7,204 bases of DNA, taken from Alphaproteobacteria bacterium (GTDB lineage Bacteria; Pseudomonadota; Alphaproteobacteria; UBA6615). Location of the stretch: the NCBI GenBank assembly GCA_017643325.1, contig JAEPNS010000102.1, positions 1 through 7,204 of the forward strand. The letters are read 5' to 3'. Both the position numbers and the translations under genes were made by a program. The notes under the pieces were generated by a model. The model was given only the letters and a program-made list of their open reading frames with translations, was not told where the DNA came from and did not search any database. Shown here one piece after another: positions 6,485-7,204 of the stretch. Position 1 is the first letter of the stretch. Each line of letters opens with the position of its first letter.

Positions 6485-6498
6485 TGTTGCCGGTGGCC
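6472..6498. repeat. inverted repeat in the gltX-gltA gap (hairpin or operator)
   Basis: The core is CGGCAA (6479-6484), two bases, then TTGCCG (6487-6492), a perfect 6-bp dyad. GGCC at 6472-6475 and GGCC at 6495-6498 can extend it as an outer stem past a small asymmetric bulge. It starts four bases after the gltX stop on the - strand, where an end-of-gene hairpin would be expected, but no U-run follows, so it is not a standard intrinsic terminator. It also overlaps the candidate -35 box of gltA. Confidence 0.45.
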
Positions 6499-6501
6499 CC
6501 G

Positions 6502-7204
6502 TTATCCGGCGGTTGCGAGGCGCAGGCGCTCAAGGCTTTCGTCCCGCCCGAGCACCGCGAGAACCTCGAAAATGCCGGGAGAGACGTTGCTGCCGGTCAG
6601 GGCCGCGCGCAGGGGCTGCGCGACCTGGCCGAGCTTCAGGCCTTGCGCGTCGGCGTAGTTGCGCACCGCCGCGTCGAGTTCGCTCTCGTCCCACAATGTA
6701 ACCCCGCCGAGGATTTCGGCAAGCGCCTGGAGGCGTTGCCGGGCCTCGGGGTCGTCAAGCATGGCGGCGGCCTTGTCATTGACCTCAAGCGGCGCATCTC
6801 GAAGATATAATTCAGATAAATCAACAATATCGTTGATTGTGTTTGCACGTTGCGTGAGGCCGGAAATGCCGGCTTCCAGGCGCACCTGTGCATCGGGGGA
6901 AAGGCTCTTGTCCGCGTCCCGCCGCGCGATCTCGAGGACCGCGGCGGCCAGCTCCGCCGGATCGGCCTGTTTCAGGTAGTGGGCGTTCAGGTTCAGGAGC
7001 CTGTCCATGTCGAAGCGCGCCGGGGACCGCCCCACGGCGTCGAGGTCGAACCATTCGATCGCCTGTTCGGTGGGGATGATCTCGTCATCGCCGTGCGACC
7101 ATCCGAGCCGAAGCAGGTAGTTGCGCATCGCCTCGGGCAGGATTCCCTGCTCCGCATAGTGCTCGACGCCGAGCGCGCCGTGGCGTTTCGACAGTTTTGC
7201 GCCG
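6502..7204 (-). CDS. gltX: glutamyl-tRNA synthetase, 3' part
   Basis: This is the C-terminal part of a class I glutamyl-tRNA synthetase, which charges tRNA-Glu in the cytosol. In bacteria with GatCAB such enzymes may also misacylate tRNA-Gln; which applies here cannot be seen. The frame is open to the window edge, so the Rossmann catalytic core with the HIGH motif lies outside. 233 residues are visible. They begin with GAKLSKRHGALGVEHY, containing the KMSKS-type motif KLSKR (7183-7197). LPEAMRNYLLRLGWSHGDDE and the stem-contact region FDLDAVGRSPARFDMDRLLNLN follow, both typical of GluRS. The rest is the alpha-helical anticodon-binding domain, ending PLRAALTGSNVSPGIFEVLAVLGRDESLERL. The ATG at 7128 is internal, not a start. 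Codons for about 18 residues (6796-6849) end mostly in A or T, unlike the rest of the gene. The gene is followed after 115 bp by gltA on the same strand. Confidence 0.96.
   Translation of the reverse strand, partial: GAKLSKRHGALGVEHYAEQGILPEAMRNYLLRLGWSHGDDEIIPTEQAIEWFDLDAVGRSPARFDMDRLLNLNAHYLKQADPAELAAAVLEIARRDADKSLSPDAQVRLEAGISGLTQRANTINDIVDLSELYLRDAPLEVNDKAAAMLDDPEARQRLQALAEILGGVTLWDESELDAAVRNYADAQGLKLGQVAQPLRAALTGSNVSPGIFEVLAVLGRDESLERLRLATAG
6819..6838. repeat. 20-bp near-perfect dyad inside gltX
   Basis: AATCAAC (6819-6825) and GTTGATT (6832-6838) are perfect 7-bp inverted arms around a 6-base centre AATATC, whose inner ATAT is itself self-complementary. Nine of ten base pairs of the 20-bp site are symmetric. 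It lies within the anticodon-binding domain coding region of gltX, in the most AT-rich stretch of the window. It has the shape of a dimeric regulator's operator, but no regulated gene or regulator is evident. Confidence 0.6.

Noticed and set aside
6779..6811. Possible + strand promoter with TTGACC and a perfect TATAAT inside gltX
   Set aside because: The spacer is 21 bases, well beyond the usual 16-18, and no other -35-like hexamer stands at the right distance. The site lies antisense to gltX with no + strand gene behind it, so it is kept only as a note to the dyad finding.

Overview
The window is a GC-rich, tightly packed chromosomal segment from an alphaproteobacterium, most likely of the Rhodospirillales type. 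Three things point there: the gene order lpxD-fabZ-lpxA-lpxI-lpxB, the use of LpxI (the DUF1009-type UDP-2,3-diacylglucosamine hydrolase) instead of LpxH, and the nearby gltA and gltX on the opposite strand. The taxon is inferred from gene content and order; no marker gene was compared.

Left part, + strand (1-3948): the early lipid A operon. It holds the 3' two thirds of lpxD, complete fabZ, lpxA and lpxI, and lpxB. Spacing is minimal: 21 bp between lpxD and fabZ, stop and start codons abutting at fabZ/lpxA, an 11-bp overlap at lpxA/lpxI and a 4-bp ATGA overlap at lpxI/lpxB. Translational coupling is therefore likely. LpxA O-acylates UDP-GlcNAc, LpxD N-acylates the deacetylated product, LpxI cleaves the UDP-diacylglucosamine to lipid X, and LpxB joins lipid X to a second UDP-diacylglucosamine to give the disaccharide. 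FabZ belongs to fatty acid synthesis and competes with LpxA/LpxD for (3R)-hydroxyacyl-ACP.

Middle part, + strand (3982-4877): a two-gene module. It is a glyoxalase I (gloA) with its own good Shine-Dalgarno, followed by a small single-domain cupin whose GTG start overlaps the gloA stop. It sits only 33 bp behind lpxB with no visible terminator, so it may be read from the lpx operon.

Right part, - strand (4878-7204): the 3' part of gltX (from its KLSKR motif to the stop), then gltA (type II citrate synthase), then a possible small C-terminal-anchored membrane peptide. The peptide frame lies in phase with gltA just after its TAG stop, and its own stop abuts the cupin stop, so the two convergent units meet with no spacer.

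I see no mobile element, CRISPR array, RNA gene or clearly new system; most of the window is housekeeping. The observations worth a second look are: an AT-rich, A/T-ending-codon island with a 20-bp near-perfect dyad inside gltX; a short dyad in the gltX-gltA gap that overlaps a candidate -35 box; the in-phase small membrane frame behind gltA; and the uncharacterised gloA-cupin pair.
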